The notes under the pieces were generated by a model that had not been told where the DNA came from, made no database searches, and saw only the letters and a list, made by a program, of their open reading frames with translations. Shown here one piece after another: positions 26,640-40,500 of a stretch of 64,000 bases of DNA. The DNA is from Ochotona curzoniae. Its lineage: Eukaryota; Chordata; Mammalia; Lagomorpha; Ochotonidae. The first letter of the stretch is position 1; every line of letters starts with the position of its first letter. The stretch is taken from assembly GCF_017591425.1 (NCBI RefSeq), contig NW_024465663.1, positions 276,150 through 340,149 on the forward strand, in the 5' to 3' direction. Position numbers and translations under genes: made by a program.

Positions 26640-27720
26640 AAACGACTCCACCTGCCTCAGGAACTTCACATACCATCAGCTTTCCAAGCAGAAGTTCTGG
26701 AAACCCAATTGGGTCCCATCTCATCCAATGCCCATTGAGCCCAGGATGATGAAACCAGGCATGTTGAACACCCACCACACACAAAACAACCATGTGGATC
26801 CTCACTCAAGGCGCTAAGAAGTCCACATCCAGAGACAAGTTCAGCGCCCAAGCCATTTCCAGCTACCATGGAAACCAAGTGCTCTGGCAGCACATATGTC
26901 TGAAAGTGGATGTGACACCTAGGGATCTCAGTGTGTTGGTGAATGGCAACTTGCCGAAGGAGCAGGACAGGTCTTCCCGTGCAAAACGACTCCACCTGCC
27001 TCAGGAACTTCACATACCATCAGCTTTCCTAGCAGATGTCCCGGAACCCCACTTGGGTCCCAACTCGTCCAATGCCCATTGAGCCCAGGAGGATGATATC
27101 AGGAATGTTGAACACCCACCCCACACAAAACAAACCATGTAGATACTGACTCAAGGCACTAAGAAGTCCACATCCAGAGACAAGTTCAGCGCCCAAGCCA
27201 TTTCTAGCTCCCATGGAAACCAAGTGCTCTGGCAGCACATATGTCTGAAAGTGGATGTGACACCTAGGGATCTCAGTGTGTTGGTGAATGGTAACTTGCC
27301 GAAGGAGCAGCACAGCTCTTCCCGTACCAAAATGACTCCACCTGCCTCAGGAACTTCACATACCATCAGCTTTCCTACCAGATGTCCCGGAAACCCACTT
27401 GGGTCCCATCTTGTCCAATACCCATTGAGCCCAGGATGATGATATCAGGCATGTTGAACACCCACCACACAAAACAACCATGTGGATCGTCACTCAAGGC
27501 GCTAAGAAGTCCATGTCCAGAGACAAGTTCAAGCACAAGCCATTTCCAGCTCCCATGGAAACCAAGTGCTCTGGCAGCACATATGTCTGAAAGTGGATGT
27601 GACACCTAGGGATCTCAGTGTGTTGGTGAATGGCAACTTGCCGAAGGAGCAGCACAGCTCTTACAGTGCCAAAACGACTCCACCAGCCTCAGGAACTTCA
27701 CATACCATCAGCTTTCCTAG
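26640..27720 (+). repeat. Dispersed segmental copy, left partner of 44800-45880
   Basis: About 1.08 kb (a little over three monomers) matches 44800-45880 at an offset of 18159-18161 bp. Shared rare markers are AGCAGAAGTTCTGG with CCCAATT, CTTCCCGTGCAAAACGAC, GACAAGTTCAAGCACAAGCC (27522 and 45681) and TTACAGTGCC with CCACCAGCC (27661 and 45820). Flanking monomers differ on both sides. Confidence 0.8.
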
Positions 27721-28139
27721 CAGATGTCCTTGAAAACTTCTTGGGTCCCATCTCGTCCAAAGCCCATTGAGCCCAGGAGGATGAAACCAGGCATGTTGAA
27801 CACCAACCCCACACAAACAACCATGTGGATCCTCACTCATGGCGCTAAGAAGTCCACATCCAGAAACAAGTTCAGCGCCCAAGCCATTTCCAGCTCCCAT
27901 GGAAACCAAGTGCTCTGGCAACACATATGTCTGAAAGAGGATGTGACACCTAGGGTTCTCAGTGTGTTGGTGAATGGCAACTTGCCGAAGGAGCAGCACA
28001 GCTCTTCCAGTGCAAAACGACTCCACCTGCCTCAGGAACTTCACATACCATCAGCTTTCCTAGCAGATGTCCCGGAAACCGACTTGGGTCCCATCTTGTC
28101 CAATGCCCATTGAGCATAGGATGATGAAATCAGGCATGA

Positions 28140-28310
28140 TGCAAACGCACGCAAAAAAAACCATGTAGATCCTGACTCAAGGGACTAAGAGGTCCACATC
28201 CAGAGACAAGTTCAGCGCCCAAGTCATTTCCAGCTCCCATGGAAACCAAGTGCTGTGGCAGCACATATGTCTTAAAGAGGATATGACACCTAGTATCTGA
28301 GTTTGTTGCT
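28140..28310 (+). repeat. Variant monomer, GCAAACGCACGC subfamily, copy 2
   Basis: It carries the full package seen at 25391, with a run of A after the CGC. It lies 2749 bp (eight monomers) after copy 1 and 1716 bp (five monomers) before copy 3. The monomer upstream (27724-28113) is also found upstream of a different neighbour at 42791-43180. Confidence 0.85.
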
Positions 28311-29855
28311 GAATGGCAACTTGCCGAAGGAGCAGCACAGCTCTTCCAGTCCCAAAACGACTCCACCTGCCTCAGGAACTTCACATACCATCAACTTTCC
28401 TATCAGATGTCCCGGAAACCCAGTTGGGTGCCATCTCGTCCAATGCCCATTGAGCCCAGGATGATGAAATCAGAAATGTTGAACACCCAGCCCACACAAA
28501 ACAACCATGTAGATCCTGACTCAAGGCGCTAAGAAGTCCACATCCAGAGACAAGTTCAGCGCCCAAGCCATTTCCAGCTACCATGGAAACCAAGTGCTCT
28601 GGCAGCACATATGTCTGAAAGTGGGTGTGACACCTAGGGATCGCAGTGTGTTGGTGAATGGCAACTTGCCGAAGGAGCAGCACAGCTCTTCCAGTCCCAA
28701 AACGACTCCACCTGCCTCAGCAACTTCACATACCATCAGCTTTCCTAGCAGATGTCCCGGAAACCCACTTGGGTCCAATCTTGTCCAATGCCCATTGAGC
28801 CCAGGATGATGAAACCATTCATGTTGAACACCCACCCACACAAAACAACCATGTGGATCCTGACTCAAGGCGCTAAGAAGTCCACATCCAGAGACAAGTT
28901 CAGCGCCCAAGCCATTTCCAGCTACCATGGAAACCAAGTGCTCTGGCAGCACATATGTCTGAAAGTGGATGTGACACCTAGGGATCTCAGTGTGTTGGTG
29001 AATGGCAACTTGCCGAAGGAGCAGGACAGGTCTTCCAGTGCCAAAACGACTCCACCTGCCTCAGGAACTTCACATACCATCAGCTTTCCTAGCAGATGTC
29101 CCAAAAAACCACTTGGGTCCCAACTTGTCCAATGCCCATTGAGGCCAGGATGATGATATCAGGCATGTTGAACACCCACCCCACACAAAACAAACATGTA
29201 GACCTCACTCAAGGCGCTAAGAAGTCCACATCCAGAGACAAGTTCAGCGCCCAAGCCATTTCCAGCTACCATGGAAACCAAGTGCTCTGGCAGCACATAT
29301 GTCTGAAAGTGGATGTGACACCTAGGGATCTCAGTGTGTTGGTGAATGGCAACTTGCCGAAGGAGCAGCACAACTCGTCCAGTGCCAAAACGACTCCACC
29401 TGCCTCAGGAACTTCACATACCATCAGCTTTCCTACCAGATGTTCTGGAAACCGAATTGGGTCCCATCTTGTCCAATGCCCATTGAGCCCAGGATGATGA
29501 AACCAGGCATGTTGAACACCCACCCCACACAAACAACCATGTGGATCCTCACTCATGGCGCTAAGAAGTCCACATCCAGAGACAAGTTCAGCGCCCAAGC
29601 CATTTCCAGCTACCATGGAAACCAAGTGCTCTGGCAGCACATATGTCTGAAAGAGGATGTGACACCTAGGGTTCTCAGTGTGTTGGTGAATGGCAACTTG
29701 CCGAAGGAGCAGCACAGCTCTTCCAGTGCAAAACGACTCCACCTGCCTCAGGAACTTCACATACCATCAGCTTTCCTACCAGATGTCCCGGAAACCGACT
29801 TGGGTCCCATCTTGTCCAATGCCCATTGAGCATAGGATGATGAAATCAGGCATGA

Positions 29856-30025
29856 TGCAAACGCACGCAAAAAAAAACCATGTAGATCCTGACTCAAGGG
29901 ACTAAGAGGTCCACATCCAGAGACAAGTTCAGCGCCCAAGTCATTTCCAGCTCCCATGGAAACCAAGTGCTGTGGCAGCACATATGTCTGAAAGAGGATG
30001 TGACACCTAGGTATCTCAGTGTGTT
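29856..30025 (+). repeat. Variant monomer, GCAAACGCACGC subfamily, copy 3 (part reverted)
   Basis: The left half has the package (GCAAACGCACGC, a run of A, GGGACTAAGAGGTCC, CAAGTCATTTCC, GTGCTGTGGC). The right half returns to the common form: GTCTGAAAGAGGATGTGACA and CTAGGTATCTCAG in place of CTTAAAGAGGATATGACA and CTAGTATCTGAG. This is either a conversion tract or an intermediate form. Confidence 0.8.
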
Positions 30026-31686
30026 GCTGAATGGCAACTTGCCGAAGGAGCAGCACAGCTGTTCCAGTGCCAAAATGACTCCACCTGACTCAGGAACTTC
30101 ACATACCATCAGCTTTCCTACCAGATGTCCCGGAAAACCAGTTGTGTGCCATCTTGTCCAATGCCCATTGAGCCCAGGATGATGAAATCAGGCATGTTGA
30201 ACACCCACCCCACACAAAACAACCATGTAGATCCTCACTCAAGGCGCTAAGAAGTCCACATCCAGAGACAAGTTCAGCGCCCAAGCCATTTCCAGCTACC
30301 ATGGAAACCAAGTGCTCTGGCAGCACATATGTCTGAAAGTGGATGTGACACCTAGGGATCTCAGTGTGTTGGTGAATGGCAACTTGCCGAAGGAGCAGCA
30401 CAGCTCTTCCAGTGCCAAAACGACTCCACCTGCCTCAGCAACTTCACATACCATCAGCTTTCCTAGCAGATGTCCCGGAAACCGACTTGTGTCCAATCTT
30501 GTCCAATGCCCATTGAGCCCAGGATGATGAAACCATTCATGTTGAACACCCACCCACACAAAACAACCATGTGGATCCTCACTCAAGGCGCTAAGAAGTC
30601 CACATCCAGAGACAAGTTCAGCGCCCAAGCCATTTCCAGCTAGCATGGAAACCAAGTGCTCTGGCAGCACATATGTCTGAAAGTGGATGTGACACCTAGG
30701 GATCTCAGTGTGTTGGTGAATGGCAACTTGCCGAAGGAGCAGCACAGCTCTTCCAGTGCCAAAACGACTCCACCTGCCTCAGGAACTTCACATACCATCA
30801 GCTTTCCTACCAGATGTCCCGGAAAACCACTTGGGTCCCAACTTGTCCAATGCCCATTGAGCCCAGGATGATGATATCAGGCATGTTGAACACCCAACCC
30901 ACACAAAAAACCATGTAGATCCTGACTCAAGGCGCTAAGAAGTCCACATCCAGAGACAAGTTCAGCGCCCAAGCCATTTCCAGCTACCATGGAAACCAAG
31001 TGCTCTGGCAGCACATATTTCTGAAAGTGGATGTGACACCTAGGGATCTCAGTGTGTTGGTGAATGGCAACTTGCGGAAGGAGCTTCACAGGTCGTCCAG
31101 TGCCAAAACGACTCCACCTGCCTCAGGAACTTCACATACCATCAGCTTTCCTAGCAGCAGTTCCGGATACCCAGTTGGGTCCAATCTCTTCCAATGCCCA
31201 TTGAGCCCAGGATGATGAAATCAGGCATGTTGAACACCCACACACAAAACAACCATGTCGATCCTCACTCAAGGCGCTAAGAAGTCCACATCCAGAGACA
31301 AGTTCAGCGCCCAAGCCATTTCCAGCTACCATGGAAACCAAGTGCTCTGGCAGCACATATGTCTGAAAGTGGATGTGACACCTAGGGATCTCAGTGTGTT
31401 GGTGAATGGCAACTTGCCGAAGGAGCAGCACAGGTCTTCCAGTGCCAAAACGACTCCACCTGCCTCAGGAACTTCACATACCATCAGCTTTCCTAGCAGA
31501 TGTCCCGGAAACCCAGTTGGGTCCCAACTCGTCCAATGCCCATTGAGCCCAGGAGGATGATATCAGGCATGTTGAACACCCACCCACACAAAACAACCAT
31601 GTGGATCATGACTCAAGGCACTAAGAAGTCCACATCCAGAGACAAGTTCAGCGCCCAAGCCATTTCCAGCTACCATGGAAACCAAG

Positions 31687-34422
31687 TGCTCTGGCAGCAC
31701 ATATGTCTGAAAGCGGATGTGACACCTAGGGATCTCAGTGTGTTGGTGAATGGCAACTTGCCGAAGCAGCAGCACAGCTCTTCCAGTGCCAAAACGACTC
31801 CACCTGCCTCAGGAACTTCACATACCATCAGCTTTCCTACCAGATGTCCCGGAAACCCACTTGGGTCCCATCTTGTCCAATGCCCATTGAGCCCAGGATG
31901 ATGATATCAGGCATGTTGAACACCCACCACACCAAAACAACCATGTGGATCCTGACTCAAGGCGCTAAGAAGTCCATCCAGAGACAAGTTCAGCGCACAA
32001 GCCATTTCCAGCTACCATGGAAACCAAGTGCTCTGGCAGCACATATGTCTGAAAGTGGATGTGACACCTAGGGATCTCAGTGTGTTGGTGAATGGCAACT
32101 TGCCGAAGGAGCAGCACAGCTCTTCCAGTGCCAAAACGACTCCACCTGCCTCAGGAACTTCACATACCATCAGCTTTCCTCGCAGATGTCCCGGAAACCG
32201 AGTTGTGTCCCATCTTTTCCAATGCCCATTGAGCCAGAGGATGATGAAATCTGCCATGTTGAACACCCACACAAAACAACCATGTAGATCCTGACTCAAG
32301 GCACTAAGAAGTCCACATCCAGAGACAAGTTCAGCGCCCAAGCCATTTCCAGCTACCATGGAAACCAAGTGCTCTGGCAGCACATATGTCTGAAAGTGGA
32401 TGTGACTCCTAGGGATCTCAGTGTGTTGGTGAATGGCAACCTGCCGAAGGAGCAGCACAGGTCTTCCCGTGCCAAAACGACTCCACCTGCCTCAGGAACT
32501 TCACATACCATCAGCTTTCCTAGCTGATGTCCCGAAAACCCACTTGGGTCCCAACTCGTCCAATGCCCATTGAGCCCAGGATGATGATATCAGGCATGTT
32601 GAACACCACCCACACAAAACAACCATGTGGATCATGACTCAAGGCACTAAGAAGTCCACATCCAGAGACAAGTTCAGCGCCCAAGCCATTTCCAGCTACC
32701 ATGGAAACCAAGTGCTCTGGCAGCACATATGTCTGAAAGTGGATGTGACACCTAGGGATCTCAGTGTGTTGGTGAATGGCAACTTGCCGAAGGAGCAGCA
32801 CAGCTCTTCCAGTGAAAACCGACTCCACCTGCCTCAGGAATTTCACATACCATCAGCTTTCCTACCAGATGTCCCGGAAACCGAGTTGGGACCCATCTTG
32901 TCCAATGCCCATTGAGCCCAAGATGATGAAATCCAGGCATGTTGCAACACGCACACAAAACAACCATGTGGATCCTGACTCAAGGCACTAAGAAGTCCAC
33001 ATCCAGAGACAAGTTCAGCGCCCAAGCCATTTCCAGCTACCATGGAAACCAAGTGCTCTGGCAGCACATATGTCTGAAAGTGGATGTGACACCTAGGATC
33101 TCAGTTTGTTGGTGAATGGCAACTTGCCGAAGGAGCAGCACAGCTCTTCCAGTGCCAAAACGACTCCACCTGCCTCAGGAACTTCACATACCATCAGCTT
33201 TCCTACAGATGTCCCGGAAACCGAGTTGGGTGCCATCTCGTCCAATGCCCATTGAGCCCAGGATGATGAAATCAGGATGTTGAACACCCACCACACAAAA
33301 CAACCATGTAGATCATGACTCAAGGCACTAAGAAGTCCACATCCAGAGACAAGTTCAGCGCCCAAGCCATTTCCAGCTACCATGGAAACCAAGTGCTCTG
33401 GCAGCACATATGTCTGAAAGTGGATGTGACACCTAGGGATCTCAGTGTGTTGGTGAATGGCAACTTGCCGAAGGAGCAGCACAGCTCTTCCAGTGCCAAA
33501 ACGACTCCACCTGCCTCAGGAACTTCACATACCATCAGCTTTCCTAGCAGAAGTCCCGGATACCGAGTTGTGTCCAATCTTGTCCAATGCCCATTGAGCC
33601 AGGATGATGAAATCAGGCATGTTGAACACCGCACACAAAACAACCATGTAGATCCTGACTCAAGGGACTAAGAAGTCCACATCCAGAGACAAGTTCAGCG
33701 CCCAAGCCATTTCCAGCTACCATGGAAACCAAGTGCTCTGGCAGCACATATGTCTGAAAGTGGATGTGACACCCAGGGATCTCAGTGTGTTGGTGAATGG
33801 CAACTTGCTGAAGGAGCAGCACAGCTCTTCCAGTGCCAAAATGACTCCACCTGCCTCAGGAACTTCACATACCATCAGCTTTCCTACCAGATGTCCCAGA
33901 AACCCACTTGGGTCCCAACTCGTACGATGCCCATTGAGCCCAGGATGATGAAATCAGGCATGATGAACACTCACACAAAACAACCATGTGGATCCTGACT
34001 CAAGGCGCTAAGAAGTCCACATCCAGAGACAAGTTCAGCGCCCAAGCCATTTCCAGCTACCATGGAAACCAAGTGCTCTGGCAGCACATATGTCTGAAAG
34101 TGGATGTGACACCCAGGGATCTCAGTGTGTTGGTGAATGGCAACTTGCCGAAGGAGCAGCACAGCTCTTCCAGTGCCAAAATGACTCGACCTGCCTCAGG
34201 AACTTCACATACCATCAGCTTTCCTACCAGATGTCCCGAGAACCCACTTGGGTCCCATCTTGTCCAATGCCCATTGAGCCCAGGATGATGAAACCAGGCA
34301 TGTTGAACACCCACCCCACACAAAACAACCATGTGAATCCTGACTCAAGGCGCTAAGAAGTCCACATCCAGAGACAAGTTCAGCGCCCAAGCCATTTCCA
34401 GCTACCATGGAAACCAAGTGCT
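31687..34422 (+). repeat. Mixed monomers left of the nine-monomer duplication
   Basis: Eight monomers, mostly 340-343 bp, with plain or slightly extended linkers. They include several one-base deletions, for example CCTACAGATG near 33204 and CACCTAGGATC near 33090, and a shortened AGTCCATCCAGAG near 31974. No higher-order period is visible. The last monomer carries the long CCACCCCACAC linker and a GTGAATCC variant of the BamHI site. Confidence 0.75.
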
Positions 34423-37400
34423 CTGGCAGCACATATGCCTGAAAGAGGATGTGACACCCAGAGATCTCAGTGTGTTGGTGAATGGCAACTTGCCGAAGGA
34501 GCAGCACAGGTCTTCCAGTGCCAAAACGACTCCACCTGCCTCAGGAACTTCACATACCATCAGCTTTCCTAGCAGATATCATGCAAAACGTCTTGGGTCC
34601 CATCTTGTCCAATGCCCATTGAGCACAAGATGATGAAATAACCAGGCATTTTGAACACCCACACAAAACAACCATCTGGATCCGCACTCAAGGCACTAAG
34701 AAGTCCACATCCAGAGACAAGTTCAGCGCCCAAGCCATTTCCAGCTACCATGGAAACCAAGTGCTCTGGCAGCACATATGTCTGAAAGTGGATGTGACAC
34801 CTAGGGATCTCAGTATGTTGGTGAATGGCAACTTGCCGAAGGAGCAGCACATGTCTTCCAGTGCCAAAATGATTCCACCTGCCTCAGGAACTTCACATAC
34901 CATCAGCTTTCCTACCAGATGTCCCGGAAACCGAGTTGGGTACCCATCTCGTCCAATGCTCATTGAGCCCAGGATGATGAAATCAGGGATGTTGAACACG
35001 CACCACACGCAAAACAACCATGTAGATCATGACTCAAGGCGCTAAGAAGTCCTCATCCAGAGACAAGTTCAGCGCCCAAGCCATTTCCAGCTACCATGGA
35101 AACCAAGTGCTCTGGCAGCACATATGTCTGAAAGTGGATGTGACACCTAGGGATCTCAGTGTGTTGGTGAATGGCAACTTGCCGAAGGAGCAGCACAGCT
35201 CTTCCAGTGCCAAAACGACTCCACCTGCCTCAGGAACTTCACATACCATCAGCTTTCCTAGCAGAAGTCCCGGATACCGAGTTGTGTCCAATCTTTTCCA
35301 ATGCCCATTGAGCAGAGGATGATGAAATCAGGCATGTTGAACACGCACACAAAACAACCATGTAGATCATGACTCAAGGGACTAAGAAGTCCACATCCAG
35401 AGACAAGTTCAGCGCCCAAGCCATTTCCAGCTCCCATGGAAACCAAGTGCTCTGGCAGCACATATGTCTGAAAGTGGATGTGACACCCAGGGATGTCAGT
35501 GTGTTGGTGAATGGCAAGTTGCTGAAGGAGCAGCACAGCTCTTCCAGTGCCAAAATGACTCCACCTGCCTCAGGAACTTCACATACCATCAGCTTTACGA
35601 CCAGATGTCCCAGAAACCCACTTGGGTCCCAACTCGTCCAATGCCCATTGAGCCCAGGATGATGAAATCAGGCATGATGAACACGCACACAAAACAACCA
35701 TGTGGATCCTGAATCAAGGCGCTAAGAAGTCCACATCCAGAGACAAGTTCAGCGCCCAAGCCATTTCCAGCTACCATGGAAACCAAGTGCTCTGGCAGCA
35801 CATATGTCTGAAAGTGGATGTGACACCTAGGGATCTCAGTGTGTTGGTGAATGGCAACTTGCCGAAGGAGCAGCACAGCTCTTCCAGTGCCAAAACGACT
35901 CCACCTGCCTCAGGAACTTCACATACTATCAGCTTTCCTACCAGATGTCCAGGAAACCCACTTGGTTCCCATCTTGTCCAATGCCCATTGAGCCCAGGAT
36001 GATGAAATCAGGCATGTTGAACACCCACACAAAACAACCATGTGGATCCTCACTCAAGGCGCTAAGAAGTCCACATCCAGAGACAAGTTCAGCGCCCAAG
36101 CCATTTCCAGCTCCCATGGAAACCAAGTGCTCTGGCAGCACATATGTCTGAAAGTGGATGTGACACCTAGGGATCTCAGTGTGTTGGTGAATGGCAACTT
36201 GCCGAAGGAGCAGCACAGCTCTTCCAGTGCCAAAACGTCTCCACCTGCCTCAGGAACTTCACATACCATCAGCTTTCCTACCAGATGTCCCGGAAATTGA
36301 GTTCTGTCCCGTCATGTCCATTGCCCATTGAGCCCAGGATGATGATATCAGGCATGTTGAACACCCACCACACACAAAACAACCATGTAGATCCTGACTC
36401 AAGGCGCTAAGAAGTCCTCATCCAGAGACAAGTTCAGCGCCCAAGCCATTTCCAGCTACCATGGAAACCAAGTGCTCTGGCAGCACATATGTCTGAAAGT
36501 GGATGTGACACCTAGGGATCTCAGTGTGTTGGTGAATGGCAACTTGCCGAAGGAGCAGCACAGGTCTTCCAGTGCCAAAACGTCTCCACCTGCCTCAGGA
36601 ACTTCACATACCATCAGCTTTCCTACCAGATGTTCCGGAAATTGAGTTCTGTCCCGGCTTGTCCATTACCCATTGAGCCCAGGATGATGATATCAGGCAT
36701 GTTGAACACCCACACAAAACAACCATGTGGATCCTCACTCAAGGCGCTGAGAACTCCACATCCAGAGACAAGTTCAGCGCCCAAGCCATTTCCAGCTACC
36801 ATGGAAACCAAGTGCTCTGGCAGCACATATGTCTGAAAGTGGATGTGACACCTAGGGATCTCAGTGTGTTGGTGAATGGCAACTTGCCGAAGGAGCAGGA
36901 CAGGTCTTCCAGTGCCAAAACGACTCCACCTGCCTCAGGAACTTCACATACCATCAGCTTTCCTACCAGATGTCCCGGAAACCCACTTGGGTCCCATCTC
37001 ATCCAATGCCCATTGAGCCCAGGATGATGAAATCAGGCATGTTGAACACACAGCACACACAAAACAACCATGTAGATACTGACTCAAGGCACTAAGAAGT
37101 CCACATCCAGAGACAAGTTCAGTGCCCAAGCCATTTCCAGCTACCATGGAAACCAAGTGCTCTGGCAGCACATATGTCTGAAAGTGGATGTGACACCTAG
37201 GGATCTCAGTGTGTTGGTGAATGGCAACTTGCCGAAGGAGCAGCACAGCTCTTCCAGTGCAAAACGACTCCACCTGCCTCAGGAACTTCACATACCATCA
37301 GCTTTCCTAGAGGATGTCCCGGAAACCCAGTTGTGTGCCATATTGTCCAATGCCCATTGAGCCCAGGATGATGATATCAGGCATGTTGAACACCCACACA

Positions 37401-37500
37401 AAACAACCATGTGGATCCTGACTCAAGGCATTAAGAATTCCACATCCAGAGACAAGTAAAGCGCCCAAGCCATTTCCAGCTACCATGGAAACCAAGTGCT
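34423..37500 (+). repeat. Nine-monomer higher-order unit, copy A (3078 bp)
   Basis: Nine monomers in the following order: ATATCATGCAAAACG type; TACCCATCTCGTCC type with AATGCTCATTG; GCAGAAGTCCCGG with GAGCAGAGGATG; ACGACCAGATGTCCC; CTTGGTTCCC; GAAATTGAGTTC with GTCATGTCC; GAAATTGAGTTC with CGGCTTGTCC; CACACAGCACACAC linker; CAGTTGTGTGCC with GACAAGTAAAGCG. The whole order repeats immediately at 37501. The distinctive GACAAGTAAAGCG, which loses the usual GTTCAGCG, sits in the last monomer at 37451 and again at 40530. Confidence 0.92.
35868..36207 (+). repeat. Representative 340-bp monomer with landmarks
   Basis: This copy is close to the majority sequence and uses the same phase as base 1 (unit starts at GAGCAGCAC). 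Landmarks are the CpG at 35896, the linker ACACCCACACAAAAC near 36021, a BamHI-type GGATCC at 36044-36049, CpGs at 36060 and 36093, and CCATGG at 36114-36119. These are followed by ACATATGT at 36140-36147, CCTAGG at 36166-36171 and the dyad GGCAA-C-TTGCC at 36193-36203. Base composition is near half G+C by eye. The length is 1 modulo 3, so any reading frame changes at each repeat. The two halves do not obviously match each other, so the 340-bp unit does not look like a recent dimer of a 170-bp unit. Roughly half of neighbouring monomers carry linker insertions of 3-5 bp. Confidence 0.9.
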
Positions 37501-40500
37501 CTGGCAGCACATATGCCTGAAAGAGGATGTGACACCCAGAGATCTCAGTGTGTTGGTGAATGGCAACTTGCCGAAGGAGCAGCACAGGTCTTCCAGTGCC
37601 AAAACGACTCCACCTGCCTCAGGAACTTCACATACCATCAGCTTTCCTAGCAGATATCATGCAAAACGTCTTGGGTCCCATCTTGTCCAATGCCCATTGA
37701 GCACAAGATGATGAAATACCAGGCATTTTGAACACCCCACACAAAACAACCATCTGGATCCGCACTCAAGGCACTAAGAAGTCCACATCCAGAGACAAGT
37801 TCAGCGCCCAAGCCATTTCCAGCTACCATGGAAACCAAGTGCTCTGGCAGCACATATGTCTGAAAGTGGATGTGACACCTAGGGATCTCAGTATGTTGGT
37901 GAATGGCAACTTGCCGAAGGAGCAGCACAGCTCTTCCAGTGCCAAAATGATTCCACCTGCCTCAGGAACTTCACATACCATCAGCTTTCCTACCAGATGT
38001 CCCGGAAACCGAGTTGGGTACCCATCTCGTCCAATGCTCATTGAGCCCAGGATGATGAAATCAGGATGTTGAACACGCACCACACGCAAAACAACCATGT
38101 AGATCATGACTCAAGGCGCTAAGAAGTCCTCATCCAGAGACAAGTTCAGCGCCCAAGCCATTTCCAGCTACCATGGAAACCAAGTGCTCTGGCAGCACAT
38201 ATGTCTGAAAGTGGATGTGACACCTAGGGATCTCAGTGTGTTGGTGAATGGCAACTTGCCGAAGGAGCAGCACAGCTCTTCCAGTGCCAAAACGACTCCA
38301 CCTGCCTCAGGAACTTCACATACCATCAGCTTTCCTAGCAGAAGTCCCGGATACCGAGTTGTGTCCAATCTTTTCCAATGCCCATTGAGCAGAGGATGAT
38401 GAAATCAGGCATGTTGAACACGCACACACAAAACAACCATGTAGATCATGACTCAAGGGACTAAGAAGTCCACATCCAGAGACAAGTTCAGCGCCCAAGC
38501 CATTTCCAGCTCCCATGGAAACCAAGTGCTCTGGCAGCACATATGTCTGAAAGTGGATGTGACACCCAGGGATGTCAGTGTGTTGGTGAATGGCAAGTTG
38601 CTGAAGGAGCAGCACAGCTCTTCCAGTGCCAAAATGACTCCACCTGCCTCAGGAACTTCACATACCATCAGCTTTACGACCAGATGTCCCAGAAACCCAC
38701 TTGGGTCCCAACTCGTCCAATGCCCATTGAGCCCAGGATGATGAAATCAGGCATGATGAACACGCACACAAAACAACCATGTGGATCCTGAATCAAGGCG
38801 CTAAGAAGTCCACATCCAGAGACAAGTTCAGCGCCCAAGCCATTTCCAGCTACCATGGAAACCAAGTGCTCTGGCAGCACATATGTCTGAAAGTGGATGT
38901 GACACCTAGGGATCTCAGTGTGTTGGTGAATGGCAACTTGCCGAAGGAGCAGCACAGCTCTTCCAGTGCCAAAACGACTCCACCTGCCTCAGGAACTTCA
39001 CATACTATCAGCTTTCCTACCAGATGTCCCGGAAACCCACTTGGTTCCCATCTTGTCCAATGCCCATTGAGCCCAGGATAATGAAATCAGGCATGTTGAA
39101 CACCCACACAAAACAACCATGTGGATCCTCACTCAAGGCGCTAAGAAGTCCACATCCAGAGACAAGTTCAGCGCCCAAGCCATTTCCAGCTCCCATGGAA
39201 ACCAAGTGCTCTGGCAGCACATATGTCTGAAAGTGGATGTGACACCTAGGGATCTCAGTGTGTTGGTGAATGGCAACTTGCCGAAGGAGCAGCACAGCTC
39301 TTCCAGTGCCAAAACGTCTCCACCTGCCTCAGGAACTTCACATACCATCAGCTTTCCTACCAGATGTCCCGGAAATTGAGTTCTGTCCCGTCATGTCCAT
39401 TGCCCATTGAGCCCAGGATGATGATATCAGGCATGTTGAACACCCACCACACACAAAACAACCATGTAGATCCTGACTCAAGGCGCTAAGAAGTCCTCAT
39501 CCAGAGACAAGTTCAGCGCCCAAGCCATTTCCAGCTACCATGGAAACCAAGTGCTCTGGCAGCACATATGTCTGAAAGTGGATGTGACACCTAGGGATCT
39601 CAGTGTGTTGGTGAATGGCAACTTGCCGAAGGAGCAGCACAGCTCTTCCAGTGCCAAAACGTCTCCACCTGCCTCAGGAACTTCACATACCATCAGCTTT
39701 CCTACCAGATGTTCCGGAAATTGAGTTCTGTCCCGGCTTGTCCATTACCCATTGAGCCCAGGATGATGATATCAGGCATGTTGAACACCCACACAAAACA
39801 ACCATGTGGATCCTCACTAAAGGCGCTGAGAACTCCACATCCAGAGACAAGTTCAGCGCCCAAGCCATTTCCAGCTACCATGGAAACCAAGTGCTCTGGC
39901 AGCACATATGTCTGAAAGTGGATGTGACACCTAGGGATCTCAGTGTGTTGGTGAATGGCAACTTGCCGAAGGAGCAGGACAGGTCTTCCAGTGCCAAAAC
40001 GACTCCACCTGCCTCAGGAACTTCACATACCATCAGCTTTCCTACCAGATGTCCCGGAAACCCACTTGGGTCCCATCTCATCCAATGCCCATTGAGCCCA
40101 GGATGATGAAATCAGGCATGTTGAACACACAGCACACACAAAACAACCATGTAGATACTGACTCAAGGCACTAAGAAGTCCACATCCAGAGACAAGTTCA
40201 GTGCCCAAGCCATTTCCAGCTACCATGGAAACCAAGTGCTCTGGCAGCACATATGTCTGAAAGTGGATGTGACACCTAGGGATCTCAGTGTGTTGGTGAA
40301 TGGCAACTTGCCGAAGGAGCAGCACAGCTCTTCCAGTGCAAAACGACTCCACCTGCCTCAGGAACTTCACATACCATCAGCTTTCCTAGAGGATGTCCCG
40401 GAAACCCAGTTGTGTGCCATATTGTCCAATGCCCATTGAGCCCAGGATGATGATATCAGGCATGTTGAACACCCACACAAAACAACCATGTGGATCCTGA

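Larger units (their letters stand above)
21391..31686 (+). repeat. Zone of long-linker (344-345 bp) monomers
   Basis: About thirty monomers, most of them 344-345 bp. The extra bases sit in the linker after GTTGAACACC, which reads CCACCCCACACAAAAC or CCAACCCACACAAAAC in place of CCACACAAAAC. Plain 340-bp units are a minority here, whereas they dominate 1-21 kb. No clean tandem higher-order repeat is visible, but several monomers have distant twins at 42-46 kb. The unusual GCAAACGCACGC subfamily occurs three times in this zone. Confidence 0.8.
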
